DNA of 15,168 bases from Croceibacterium_B sp035470785 (lineage in GTDB: Bacteria > Pseudomonadota > Alphaproteobacteria > Sphingomonadales > Sphingomonadaceae). The stretch spans positions 1 to 15,168 of the forward strand of contig DATIQN010000002.1 of the NCBI GenBank assembly GCA_035470785.1, written 5' to 3'. This document shows positions 5,195 to 12,564 of this stretch, in pieces. The position numbers were made by a program, and so were the translations under genes. How positions within the stretch are numbered: the stretch's first letter is position 1; each line of letters opens with the position of its first letter. The notes below the pieces were generated by a model. That model ran no database searches and was not told where the DNA came from. It was given only the letters and a program-made list of their open reading frames with translations.

Positions 5195-8062
5195 ATGAGC
5201 GAAGCGCGCGATTACCGACCGACGGTCTTTCTTCCCAAGACCGATTTCCCGATGAAGGCCGGCCTTCCTGAGAAGGAGCCCGGCATCGCCGCGCGTTGGG
5301 AAGCCGAAGGGCTGTACCAGCAGGTCCGCCAGAGCCGCGCCGGCCGCGAGAAATTCATCCTCCATGACGGACCGCCGTATGCCAACGGCGACATGCACAT
5401 CGGCCACGCGCTCAACCACGTGCTCAAGGACATGGTCGTGCGCACGCAGACCTTGCTCGGCAAGGACGCGCCCTACGTGCCCGGGTGGGACTGCCACGGC
5501 CTCCCCATCGAGTGGAAGGTCGAGGAGCAGTACCGCAAGAAGAAGCTCGACAAGGACCAGGTCCCGGCGAAGGAATTCCGCGCCGAGTGCCGCGCCTACG
5601 CCCAGCACTGGGTCGACGTGCAGCGCGCGCAATTGAAGCGCCTCGGCATCGGCGGCGACTGGGACAATCCCTACCTGACGATGCAGTTCGACAGCGAGGC
5701 GACGATCGTCGCCGAGTTGCTCAAGTTCGCCGAGTCCGGCCAGCTCTACCGCGGCGCCAAGCCGGTGATGTGGAGCCCGGTCGAAAAGACCGCACTGGCC
5801 GAGGCCGAGGTCGAGTACGAGGACATTGTCTCGACCCAGATCGACGTGGCGTTCGAGATCGTCGAAAGTCCTTTGCAGGCGCTGCGAAATGCCCGCGCCG
5901 TAATCTGGACCACCACGCCGTGGACGATCCCCGTCAACCAAGCGATCGCATATGGTCCGGACGTAGAATATGCGGTTTGTCGCTTCGGTGATCGGATGGG
6001 CGATCACGATCGCGAGGTTCCTACCGGCGGTGTGCTGATCGCGGCTGGATTGGTCGAACAATTTGCCACGCGAGTGGGATTCAGGGTTGTCCCGATGCAA
6101 GTCGTCAAAGGCTCCGACCTCGCCGGCACTGTCGCCCGCCACCCAATGCACCACCTCGGTGGGTTCTTCGCCGAGCTGCGGCCGTTCCTGCCGGGCGAGT
6201 TCGTCACCACCGACAGCGGCACCGGCCTGGTCCACATGGCCCCTGATCACGGCGAGGACGATTTTGAGTTGTGCCGCCACAACGGGCTGCTGCCGCAGTT
6301 CGTGGTCGAGGCCGATGGGCGCTATCGCGACAACTGGCTGTGGCTGCCACGCACCGACGAGCGCTCGATGTCGGTCATCAACCCCAAGTTCAACGCGCCT
6401 GACGGGCCGGTCTGTTCGGACTTGCACGAGGCCGGCGCTCTCCTCAACGCTTCCACCAATTACCAACACTCTTATCCCCACAGCTGGCGCAGCAAGGCCA
6501 AGGTAATCTTCCGCTGCACGCCGCAGTGGTTCGTGCCGATGGATCATCCGCTCAACCGCAACATTCCCTTGTGCGACGTCGAGGAAGCGATCCGCTCCGA
6601 GCAGGGCGAGAACCGCACCTTGCGCGGGATCGCGCTGGCCGAGATCGACCGCGTGCAGTTCTATCCCGAGAAGGGCCGCAACCGCATTGGCAGCATGGTC
6701 GAAGGCCGCCCCGACTGGGTGCTCAGCCGCCAGCGCTCCTGGGGCGTGCCGATCACGCTGTTCGTCGACAAGAAATCCGGCGAGTACCTGGTCGATCCGG
6801 CAGTCAACGAACGCATCGTCGCCGCGGTGCGCGAGCAGGGCGTCGACGCCTGGAGCGACGAGGTCGCGCAGAGCCTGCTCGGCAACGACTACAAGGCCGA
6901 GGATTACGAGCGGATCGTCGACATCCTCGACGTGTGGTTCGATTCGGGCTCGACCCACGCCTTCGTGCTCGAGAGCGGCCGCTGGCCCGACCTGCAATGG
7001 CCGGCCGACCTCTACCTCGAAGGCTCCGACCAGCACCGCGGCTGGTTCCAGTCGAGCCTGCTCGAGTCTTGCGCCACGCGTGGCCGAGCTCCGTACGACG
7101 CGGTGCTGACCCACGGCTTCACGATGGCCAGCGACGGTAAGAAGATGTCGAAGAGCCTCGGCAATACCGTCGACCCGAACAAGGTGATGGAGACCTACGG
7201 CGCCGACATCATCCGGTTGTGGGCGCTGTCGGTCGACTTCACCGAGGACCACCGCATCGGCGACGAAATCCTCAAGGGCGTCGCCGACCAGTACCGCAAG
7301 CTGCGCAACACCTTCCGCTACATGCTCGGCGCGCTCGACGGGTTCGCCGAGGCGGAGCGCGTGGGCGCCGAGGCGATGCCCGAGCTCGAGCGCTACGTGC
7401 TCGCGCTGCTCGACAAACTCGATGCGACGCTGCGTACTGCGGTCGGCGAGTTCGACTTCAACACTTATGTCCGCGCGCTGACCGAGTTCTGCAACGAGGA
7501 CCTCTCGGCGTTCTACTTCGATATCCGTAAGGACTCGCTCTACTGCGATGCGCCCGGCGATCCGCGCCGTCGCGCCTACCGCACCGTGCTCGACACGCTG
7601 TTCCACGCGCTGATCCGCTATGCCGCGCCGGTGATGGTGTTCACCGCGGAGGAAGTCTGGAGCACGCGGTATCCCGACGAGGGCAGCGTGCACTTGCTCG
7701 AATGGCGTGACATCCCCGCCGCCGAGGCCGACATGGCACGCTGGGCTGAGCTGCGCGCGCTGCGCCAGCAGGTCACCGAAGCGATCGAGCCGCTGCGGCG
7801 CGACAAGCAGGTCCGCTCGAGTCTCGAGGCCGAGGTGGTAGTACCGGCGTCCGCCGTGCCCGAAGGGGCGGACGATGGTTTGCTCGTCGAACTGTTCATC
7901 AGCGCAACCGTTTCCCGCGGCACCGAATCCGAGGTGCTCGTGCGCCCCTCGAGCGACGCCAAATGCGGCCGCTGCTGGCGGCTGTTGCCCGAAGTAACCG
8001 AGGACGGCGCGCTGTGCCATCGCTGCGCCGAAGTCGTCGAGGAAATGGACCAGCCCGCATGA
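5195..8062 (+). CDS. ileS: Isoleucyl-tRNA synthetase
   Basis: Charges tRNA-Ile with isoleucine. It has 955 residues, slightly above E. coli IleS (938). Class I signatures: HIGH at residues 68-71 within GDMHIGHALNHVLKDM, and KMSKS at 650-654. The CP1 editing domain that hydrolyses Val-tRNA is marked by WTTTPWTIPVNQAIA and GTGLVHMAPDHGEDDF. A C-terminal zinc finger has Cys924, Cys927, Cys941 and Cys944, as in the bacterial (IleS1) type. The ATG at 5195 gives the family N-terminus (TVFLPKTDFPMKAGLP) but has no clear Shine-Dalgarno, 13 nt after the preceding stop. Residues about 249-305 are encoded with unusually many A/T-ending codons compared with the rest. The stop overlaps the lspA ATG (ATGA). 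Confidence 0.98.
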   Translation: MSEARDYRPTVFLPKTDFPMKAGLPEKEPGIAARWEAEGLYQQVRQSRAGREKFILHDGPPYANGDMHIGHALNHVLKDMVVRTQTLLGKDAPYVPGWDCHGLPIEWKVEEQYRKKKLDKDQVPAKEFRAECRAYAQHWVDVQRAQLKRLGIGGDWDNPYLTMQFDSEATIVAELLKFAESGQLYRGAKPVMWSPVEKTALAEAEVEYEDIVSTQIDVAFEIVESPLQALRNARAVIWTTTPWTIPVNQAIAYGPDVEYAVCRFGDRMGDHDREVPTGGVLIAAGLVEQFATRVGFRVVPMQVVKGSDLAGTVARHPMHHLGGFFAELRPFLPGEFVTTDSGTGLVHMAPDHGEDDFELCRHNGLLPQFVVEADGRYRDNWLWLPRTDERSMSVINPKFNAPDGPVCSDLHEAGALLNASTNYQHSYPHSWRSKAKVIFRCTPQWFVPMDHPLNRNIPLCDVEEAIRSEQGENRTLRGIALAEIDRVQFYPEKGRNRIGSMVEGRPDWVLSRQRSWGVPITLFVDKKSGEYLVDPAVNERIVAAVREQGVDAWSDEVAQSLLGNDYKAEDYERIVDILDVWFDSGSTHAFVLESGRWPDLQWPADLYLEGSDQHRGWFQSSLLESCATRGRAPYDAVLTHGFTMASDGKKMSKSLGNTVDPNKVMETYGADIIRLWALSVDFTEDHRIGDEILKGVADQYRKLRNTFRYMLGALDGFAEAERVGAEAMPELERYVLALLDKLDATLRTAVGEFDFNTYVRALTEFCNEDLSAFYFDIRKDSLYCDAPGDPRRRAYRTVLDTLFHALIRYAAPVMVFTAEEVWSTRYPDEGSVHLLEWRDIPAAEADMARWAELRALRQQVTEAIEPLRRDKQVRSSLEAEVVVPASAVPEGADDGLLVELFISATVSRGTESEVLVRPSSDAKCGRCWRLLPEVTEDGALCHRCAEVVEEMDQPA

Positions 8063-8607
8063 CCCGCACCACCCGCAATCGCCTGCTCGGCTTCGCGCTC
8101 GCCTTGCTGATCTTCGCCGCCGACCAGGCGATGAAGTGGGTGATCGATTACCCGCTCAACATGCGCACGGGCGACACGATCGACCTGCTGCCGATCTTCG
8201 CCTTCACCCGCACGCACAACTACGGCGTATCGCTCGGCATGTTTACGGCGACATCAGTCGAAATGCGCTGGGGGCTGGTTGCCGTCACCGGCCTGATCGC
8301 CGTGGGGGTGACCGTGTGGTTGCTACGCGAGCGCAAGCTCGGCGAGATCTTGCCGCTGGCCATGGTCCTCGGCGGCGCGCTCGGCAACATTCGCGACCGG
8401 GTGCGCATGGGCTACGTGCTCGATTACGCCGACCTGCATTTCGGCGCATTCCGTCCGTTCCTGATCTTCAACGTCGCCGACGCCTGCATCACCATCGGGG
8501 TGCTGATAATCCTTGCCCGCTCGCTGTTCATGCGCGAGAAACCGCCCTCGACGCAGAGCACGGCTGCGGAAACCCCCCAGGCGGATCAACCCGCGGAGAC
8601 CAATTGA
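8059..8607 (+). CDS. lspA: Lipoprotein signal peptidase (signal peptidase II)
   Basis: Inner-membrane aspartyl protease that removes signal peptides from diacylated prolipoproteins. It has 182 residues with four hydrophobic segments (about 9-25, 65-85, 93-110 and 134-155). Conserved elements are AADQAMK (Asp22, Lys26), THNYGVSLG (Asn54), GGALGNIRDR (Asn110, Asp113) and the catalytic aspartates in VLDY (Asp122) and FNVADA (Asp141; Ala where Ser is usual). The last 25 or so residues are a Pro/Gln/Thr-rich polar tail. The frame is open further upstream inside ileS, but the ATG at 8059 overlapping the ileS stop by 4 nt is the natural start. The ileS-lspA order is common in bacteria, and the next gene encodes a likely lipoprotein. 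Confidence 0.95.
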   Translation: MTRTTRNRLLGFALALLIFAADQAMKWVIDYPLNMRTGDTIDLLPIFAFTRTHNYGVSLGMFTATSVEMRWGLVAVTGLIAVGVTVWLLRERKLGEILPLAMVLGGALGNIRDRVRMGYVLDYADLHFGAFRPFLIFNVADACITIGVLIILARSLFMREKPPSTQSTAAETPQADQPAETN

Positions 8608-9023
8608 TGCGCTTATCCTTCCGTTCCACCTTGGCGCTGTCGAGCTTCGCAGCGCTCGCCGCCTGCGCCAGCCACGGCATCAGCAACCGCGACCGACCGG
8701 ACGAGTTCGCCGTCCAGCGCCAGGCGCCGCTGGTGGTCCCGCCCGAGTTTGCGCTGACTCCGCCACAGCCGGGCGCCCCGCGCCCCGCCGAGGGCACCGC
8801 CGCGCAGCAGGCCTTGCAAGCCTTGTTCGGCGGCCCTGCGCCGCGCAGCGCGGTCGAGTCCAGCGCGCTCAACCGCGCTGGCGCAGCCGATCCGGGCATT
8901 CGCTCGGCGGTCGGCTCGCCGACGACCAACACGGTCGACAAGGGCACCACCACCCAAGCGATCCTCGCCGCGCCCGAAGGGGACGGCCAAGCCGCCAGCG
9001 CGACCATTCCGACCGGCGGATAG
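8607..9023 (+). CDS. Small lipoprotein, DUF3035-like
   Basis: This is a 138-residue protein of unknown function. The N-terminus (MRLSFRSTLALSSFAALAAC) is a lipoprotein signal peptide with lipobox LAAC, so Cys20 should be lipidated and cut by LspA. The mature part begins with NRDRPDEFAVQRQAPLVVPP, the pattern I associate with the alphaproteobacterial DUF3035 family. It continues as a low-complexity Pro/Ala/Gly/Thr-rich chain without recognisable catalytic motifs. Residue 23, directly after Cys-Ala-Ser, is His, not Asp; this gives no clear inner-membrane retention signal, though such rules are uncertain here. The ATG shares one base with the lspA stop (TGATG) and has GGAG 8 nt upstream. It is the last gene of the long plus-strand run and converges on the next gene with a 9-nt gap. 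Confidence 0.85.
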   Translation: MRLSFRSTLALSSFAALAACASHGISNRDRPDEFAVQRQAPLVVPPEFALTPPQPGAPRPAEGTAAQQALQALFGGPAPRSAVESSALNRAGAADPGIRSAVGSPTTNTVDKGTTTQAILAAPEGDGQAASATIPTGG

Positions 9024-9030
9024 ACCGGCC

Positions 9031-9054
9031 CGTCAGCGGGTCTCCTGGCTGACG
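9031..9054. terminator. Hairpin between convergent genes
   Basis: CGTCAGC (9031-9037) pairs perfectly with GCTGACG (9048-9054) across a 10-nt loop. It sits just after the lipoprotein gene stop and covers the last codons of the opposing CNNM gene. There is no T-run directly after it on either strand, so intrinsic termination is only a possibility. Confidence 0.3.
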
Positions 9055-10331
9055 AGCAACTTGTCTATTTTCCGGCCGTCCATGTCGACGACCTCGAAGC
9101 GCCAGCCCTGGTCGGCGAAATGCTCGCCTTCCACCGGCAGGTGCTTGAGCATGTACAGCACGTAGCCCGCGGCGGTGGCGAACTCGCGGTCCTCGGGAAG
9201 GTCAAGGGCCAGGCGTTCGGCCAGCGCGTCGGCGGACATCGCGCCGGCGATCAACAGGCTGCCGTCCTCGCGCTCGACAAGGTCCGGCTCCTCGCCTTCG
9301 TCCTGATGACTGGCGAACTGGCCGGCCATCGCCGTGAGCAGGTCGGCGAGCGTGACGATGCCGTCCAGATGGCCGTATTCGTCATGCACCATTGCCATGC
9401 CCAGGCCCGAGCTCTGCAGGATGCGCAGCGCATCCATCGCGTCGAGCTGGTCGGGCACGACTTCGGCCTTCTTCATCAGGCGCTGCAACCGCACCGGCTT
9501 GCCGGCGAGCAGCAGCGCCAGCGCCTGGCGCGCCTTGACCACGCCCACCACCTTGTCAACGGAGCCTTCGGCAACCGGCAGCAGCGAATGCGGCGAGGCG
9601 GCGATGGTCTCGCGGATCTCGCCCTCGCTCGCGGCCAGGTCGATCCAGTCGACTTCGGTCCGCGGCGTCATCAGCTCACGCACCGTGCGCTCGCCCAGCC
9701 GCATGATGCCCGAAAGAATCGCGCGCTCTTCCTCTTCGATCACCCCAGTGCGAGTCGCCTCGGCGAAGATCATCTGCAGTTCCTCGGCCGTCAGGCGATG
9801 ATCACCTTTGTGGTGCAGGCCCATGGCCTGCAGGATCAGCGAGGATGAGGTGTCGAGCAGCCACACGAACGGCGCAGCGACTCGCGCGAAAAGCGCCATT
9901 GGCCGGGCCATGACGAGCGCGATCGGCACCGCGGCGCGCAAGGCGATCTGCTTGGGCACCAGTTCGCCAACCACGAGCGTGAAGAACGTCGTCAGCCCGA
10001 TCACCAGCGTCAATCCGACGTCGTGGGCGGTATCGGGCGCCAGCCCGAGCGCGGCGAGCCGGTCGGCTACCGGCGCCCCGAGCGTCGCGCCAGAAAACGC
10101 ACCGGCGATGACCGCGACGAGGGTGATCCCGATCTGCACCGTCGCCAGGAACTTGCCCGGGTCGCCGGCCAGCGTCAGCGCGGTCTTCGCACCGCGGCTG
10201 CCCTTGTCCGCCGCCATGCGCAGCTTCGCCGTGCGCGCCGAGACGATCGCCAGTTCGGACATCGAGAAGACCCCGTTGATCAGGATCAGCCCGGCAAGGA
10301 TGGCAAGGTCGTACCAGGGAAACGGTGACAT
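9033..10331 (-). CDS. CNNM/CorC (HlyC) family membrane protein with CBS domains
   Basis: It has 432 residues from the ATG at 10331. The N-terminal DUF21/CNNM membrane domain (about 1-190) starts with an in-membrane segment WYDLAILAGLILINGVFSM, followed by SELAIVSARTAKLR, and includes FFTLVVGELVPKQIALR with the conserved Glu-Leu-Val-Pro-Lys. Next come a paired CBS region (about 205-330; VRELMTPRTEVDWID, HDEYGHLDGIVTLADLL) and a C-terminal CorC/HlyC-associated domain (about 350-425; AGYVLYMLKHLPVEGEHF). Family members are implicated in Mg2+/Co2+ efflux or tolerance; the old haemolysin label is historical. The frame is open up to an ATG at 10403, but those 24 extra residues are unlike the family, and neither start has a well-spaced Shine-Dalgarno. 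The substrate cannot be read from sequence. Confidence 0.92.
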   Translation of the reverse strand: MSPFPWYDLAILAGLILINGVFSMSELAIVSARTAKLRMAADKGSRGAKTALTLAGDPGKFLATVQIGITLVAVIAGAFSGATLGAPVADRLAALGLAPDTAHDVGLTLVIGLTTFFTLVVGELVPKQIALRAAVPIALVMARPMALFARVAAPFVWLLDTSSSLILQAMGLHHKGDHRLTAEELQMIFAEATRTGVIEEEERAILSGIMRLGERTVRELMTPRTEVDWIDLAASEGEIRETIAASPHSLLPVAEGSVDKVVGVVKARQALALLLAGKPVRLQRLMKKAEVVPDQLDAMDALRILQSSGLGMAMVHDEYGHLDGIVTLADLLTAMAGQFASHQDEGEEPDLVEREDGSLLIAGAMSADALAERLALDLPEDREFATAAGYVLYMLKHLPVEGEHFADQGWRFEVVDMDGRKIDKLLVSQETR

Positions 10332-10438
10332 TCCCCGGGGAGCTAGCAGACTTGTGCCCGCGCGCGAAGTGCCGAGGCCGGAACGAGTCTGTGGCCCGGG
10401 CATTTATTCATTGTTGCAGATCCGCACAGCGAGCGGAG

Positions 10439-10476
10439 AGGAGCCGGCCCCGGTCGCAGAGGGTCCGGCTCCTTTT
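10439..10476 (+). terminator. GC-rich hairpin with plus-strand T-run, between two minus-strand genes
   Basis: GGAGCCGG (10440-10447) pairs with CCGGCTCC (10465-10472), extended by A10439-T10473, and is followed on the plus strand by TTTT (10473-10476). The loop is 17 nt. It begins immediately after the minus-strand cysQ stop codon, where a terminator is expected, but the T-run faces the plus strand. On the minus strand the hairpin is preceded by AAAA and followed by TCTCC. It may work in both directions or terminate an antisense or small plus-strand transcript. Confidence 0.45.
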
Positions 10477-11263
10477 ATCGGCCATGCTCGACGAACTTGT
10501 GGGCGCGCTCGGCCAGGCGGTCGATGGCGGCCTGATGGATCGCTGGCGCGCTGACCAGCACCCCAAAGGCGCGCGGGTCGCGCTTGTTGTAGACCAGCGC
10601 CTTGCCGAACGCGTCGGTAACCGCGGCGCCGGCCTCGCGCGCGATCAACGCGGCGGCGGCGATGTCCCATTCGAAACCCCAGCGGAGCGTCGCGACGAGG
10701 TCAGCCTCGTCCGCCGCGACCATCGCAATCCTAAGCGCGATCGAGTTGGGCTTCGCGACCATCGTCAGGTCGTGGTCCTCGCGCGGCAGCGAATCGGCGG
10801 GGACTCGGGCGCCGGGAAGCGTGCCCCGCGTGCTTGCCTGCAGCCGCTCGCCGTTGCGCCACGCGCCCTGGCCGGCTGTGGCGCTCCAGGTCTCGTCACG
10901 CGCCGGGGCGACGAGCGAGGCGATGAGCGGCTTGCCTTCGCTGACCAGGCCGACTGATACCGCCCAGCCGGGCTGCCCGCGGATGAAGTCGCGCGTGCCG
11001 TCGATCGGGTCGACCAGCCAGCAGAGGCCCCTCTCGAGCCGCTCGGGATGATCGACGGTTTCCTCCGACAGCCAGCCGGCCGAGGGCAGCAGAGCACGCA
11101 GCTCGCGCTTGAGGAACGCGTCGACTTCGAGATCGGCGGTACACACCGGGCTGCCTGGGGTCTTCTCCCAGCTGTCGAGCGCGTGGCCGTGCCCCGGCCA
11201 TTGCCGCAGCGCCATCTGGCCGGCTTCGCGGCAGATATCCTCGAGGCGCTCACGGTCGATCAT
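10475..11263 (-). CDS. cysQ: 3'(2'),5'-bisphosphate nucleotidase, CysQ-like (inositol monophosphatase family)
   Basis: Mg2+-dependent phosphatase, most likely recycling 3'-phosphoadenosine 5'-phosphate (PAP) from sulfate assimilation to AMP. It has 262 residues from the ATG at 11263. Signatures of the inositol monophosphatase superfamily: WLSEETVD with metal-binding Glu67/Glu68, CWLVDPIDGTRDFI (81-94, metal ligands Asp85 and Asp88) and GFEWDIAAAALIAREAG (196-212, Asp200). AWRNG is also typical. CysQ is preferred over inositol monophosphatase because of the overall sequence style, so the substrate is inferred. An upstream in-frame ATG at 11296 would add 11 residues; neither start has a convincing Shine-Dalgarno. 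It is divergent from sucC across a 94-nt gap. No sulfate-assimilation genes are in the window to support the role. Confidence 0.85.
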   Translation of the reverse strand: MIDRERLEDICREAGQMALRQWPGHGHALDSWEKTPGSPVCTADLEVDAFLKRELRALLPSAGWLSEETVDHPERLERGLCWLVDPIDGTRDFIRGQPGWAVSVGLVSEGKPLIASLVAPARDETWSATAGQGAWRNGERLQASTRGTLPGARVPADSLPREDHDLTMVAKPNSIALRIAMVAADEADLVATLRWGFEWDIAAAALIAREAGAAVTDAFGKALVYNKRDPRAFGVLVSAPAIHQAAIDRLAERAHKFVEHGR

Positions 11264-11295
11264 CGCGGGCCGCAGGTGGACGCGAGGAGAACGCA

Positions 11296-11324
11296 TTGCA
11301 AGGGGCGCGCGCCTTGCCTATGCG
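11296..11324 (+). promoter_or_regulatory. Candidate sucC promoter with inverted repeat in the spacer
   Basis: TTGCAA (11296-11301) and TATGCG (11319-11324) are 17 nt apart, a weak -35/-10 pair 34 nt upstream of the sucC ATG. Between them lies the perfect palindrome GGCGCGCGCC (11304-11313), flanked by GCAA and TTGC (with a 2-nt bulge), so a binding protein or hairpin could act here. The element is also upstream of divergent cysQ, whose alternative ATG is at 11296. Confidence 0.3.
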
Positions 11325-11357
11325 GCCCCCATTCCCTTTCCGGCAGAGCGAAACCGC

Positions 11358-12557
11358 ATGAACATCCACGAATACCAGGCCAAGGAACTGCTCGCGAAAT
11401 TCGGCGTCGGCATTCCCGCCGGCTATGCCGCGCTGAGCGTCGAGGAGGCGGTCGCTGCGGCGAAGAAGCTGCCCGGGCCGCTCTATGTGGTGAAGGCGCA
11501 GATCCACGCCGGCGGGCGCGGCAAGGGCAAGTTCAAGGAGCTGCCGGCGGAGGCCAAGGGCGGCGTGCGGCTGGCTCATTCGGTCGACGAGGTCGAGGCC
11601 AACGCGCGCGAAATGCTCGGCAACACGCTGGTGACCGTGCAGACCGGCCCAGCGGGCAAGCAGGTGAACCGCCTTTACGTGACCGACGGGGTCGACATCG
11701 GGGCGGAGTACTATCTCGCGCTGCTGGTCGACCGGAAGAGCGGCCGCATTGCGATGATCGTCTCGACCGAAGGCGGGATGAGCATCGAAGACGTCGCCCA
11801 TGAGACCCCCGAGAAGATCGCCACGATCGTAATCGACCCGGCGACCGGGTTCATGCCGCACCACGGCCGCGCGGTGGCCTTCGCGCTCAAGCTCAAGGGC
11901 GACCTCGCCAAGGCGGCGCAGAAGCTCGCCCGCCAGCTTTATGACGCGTTCGTGGCGCTCGACTGCTCGATGCTCGAGATCAACCCGTTGGTCGAGACCA
12001 AGAACAGCTGGCTGCTGGTGCTCGACAGCAAGATGAGCTTCGATTCGAACGCGCTGTTCCGCCACCCCGAGGTCGAAGCCCTGCGCGACGAGACCGAAGA
12101 AGACCCGATGGAGCTCGAGGCGAGCAGGTACGACCTTGCCTACATCAAACTGGACGGCGACATCGGCTGCATGGTCAACGGCGCCGGGCTCGCCATGGCG
12201 ACGATGGATATCATCAAGCTTAACGGTGCCTTCCCGGCGAATTTCCTCGACGTCGGCGGCGGCGCGTCGAAGGAGAAAGTTACCGCCGCGTTCAAGATCA
12301 TCCTGTCCGACCCGGCGGTGAAGGGTATCCTGGTCAACATCTTCGGCGGGATCATGCGCTGCGACACCATCGCCGAAGGCATCGTCGCCGCGGCCAGGGA
12401 AGTCGAACTCGACGTGCCGCTGGTCGTTCGCCTCGAAGGCACCAACGTCGAGCAAGGCAAGGCCATCCTCGCCAATTCCGGCCTGCCGATCATCCCGGCC
12501 GAAGACTTGGGCGACGCGGCAAAGAAGATCGTCGCCGAGGTCAAGCAGGCGGCTTAG
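11358..12557 (+). CDS. sucC: Succinyl-CoA synthetase, beta subunit (ADP-forming type)
   Basis: TCA-cycle enzyme converting succinyl-CoA to succinate with ATP or GTP formation, as a complex with SucD. It has 399 residues, slightly longer than E. coli SucC (388). The N-terminal ATP-grasp domain shows MNIHEYQAKELLAKFGV and VVKAQIHAGGRGKGKFK (44-60, Lys46 and the Gly-rich nucleotide loop); LDCSMLEINPLV carries metal-binding residues. The C-terminal CoA-ligase domain shows FLDVGGGASKEKV and ILVNIFGGIMRCDTIAEG, and ends with the conserved RLEGTNVEQGKAIL. The open frame extends upstream to 11109 within cysQ, but ATG 11358 gives the universal N-terminus. sucD is not downstream; instead a transporter gene converges with only 7 nt between stops. 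ADP versus GDP preference cannot be decided. Confidence 0.97.
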   Translation: MNIHEYQAKELLAKFGVGIPAGYAALSVEEAVAAAKKLPGPLYVVKAQIHAGGRGKGKFKELPAEAKGGVRLAHSVDEVEANAREMLGNTLVTVQTGPAGKQVNRLYVTDGVDIGAEYYLALLVDRKSGRIAMIVSTEGGMSIEDVAHETPEKIATIVIDPATGFMPHHGRAVAFALKLKGDLAKAAQKLARQLYDAFVALDCSMLEINPLVETKNSWLLVLDSKMSFDSNALFRHPEVEALRDETEEDPMELEASRYDLAYIKLDGDIGCMVNGAGLAMATMDIIKLNGAFPANFLDVGGGASKEKVTAAFKIILSDPAVKGILVNIFGGIMRCDTIAEGIVAAAREVELDVPLVVRLEGTNVEQGKAILANSGLPIIPAEDLGDAAKKIVAEVKQAA

Positions 12558-12564
12558 GCGAGGT

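Noticed and set aside
5051..8020. A 989-codon open frame on the minus strand, longer than ileS itself
   Set aside because: It is exactly antisense to ileS, whose HIGH, KMSKS and zinc-finger motifs are certain. Long antisense frames are expected in GC-rich genes with strong third-position bias, and the translation is Arg/Ala/Val/Asp-rich without family motifs.
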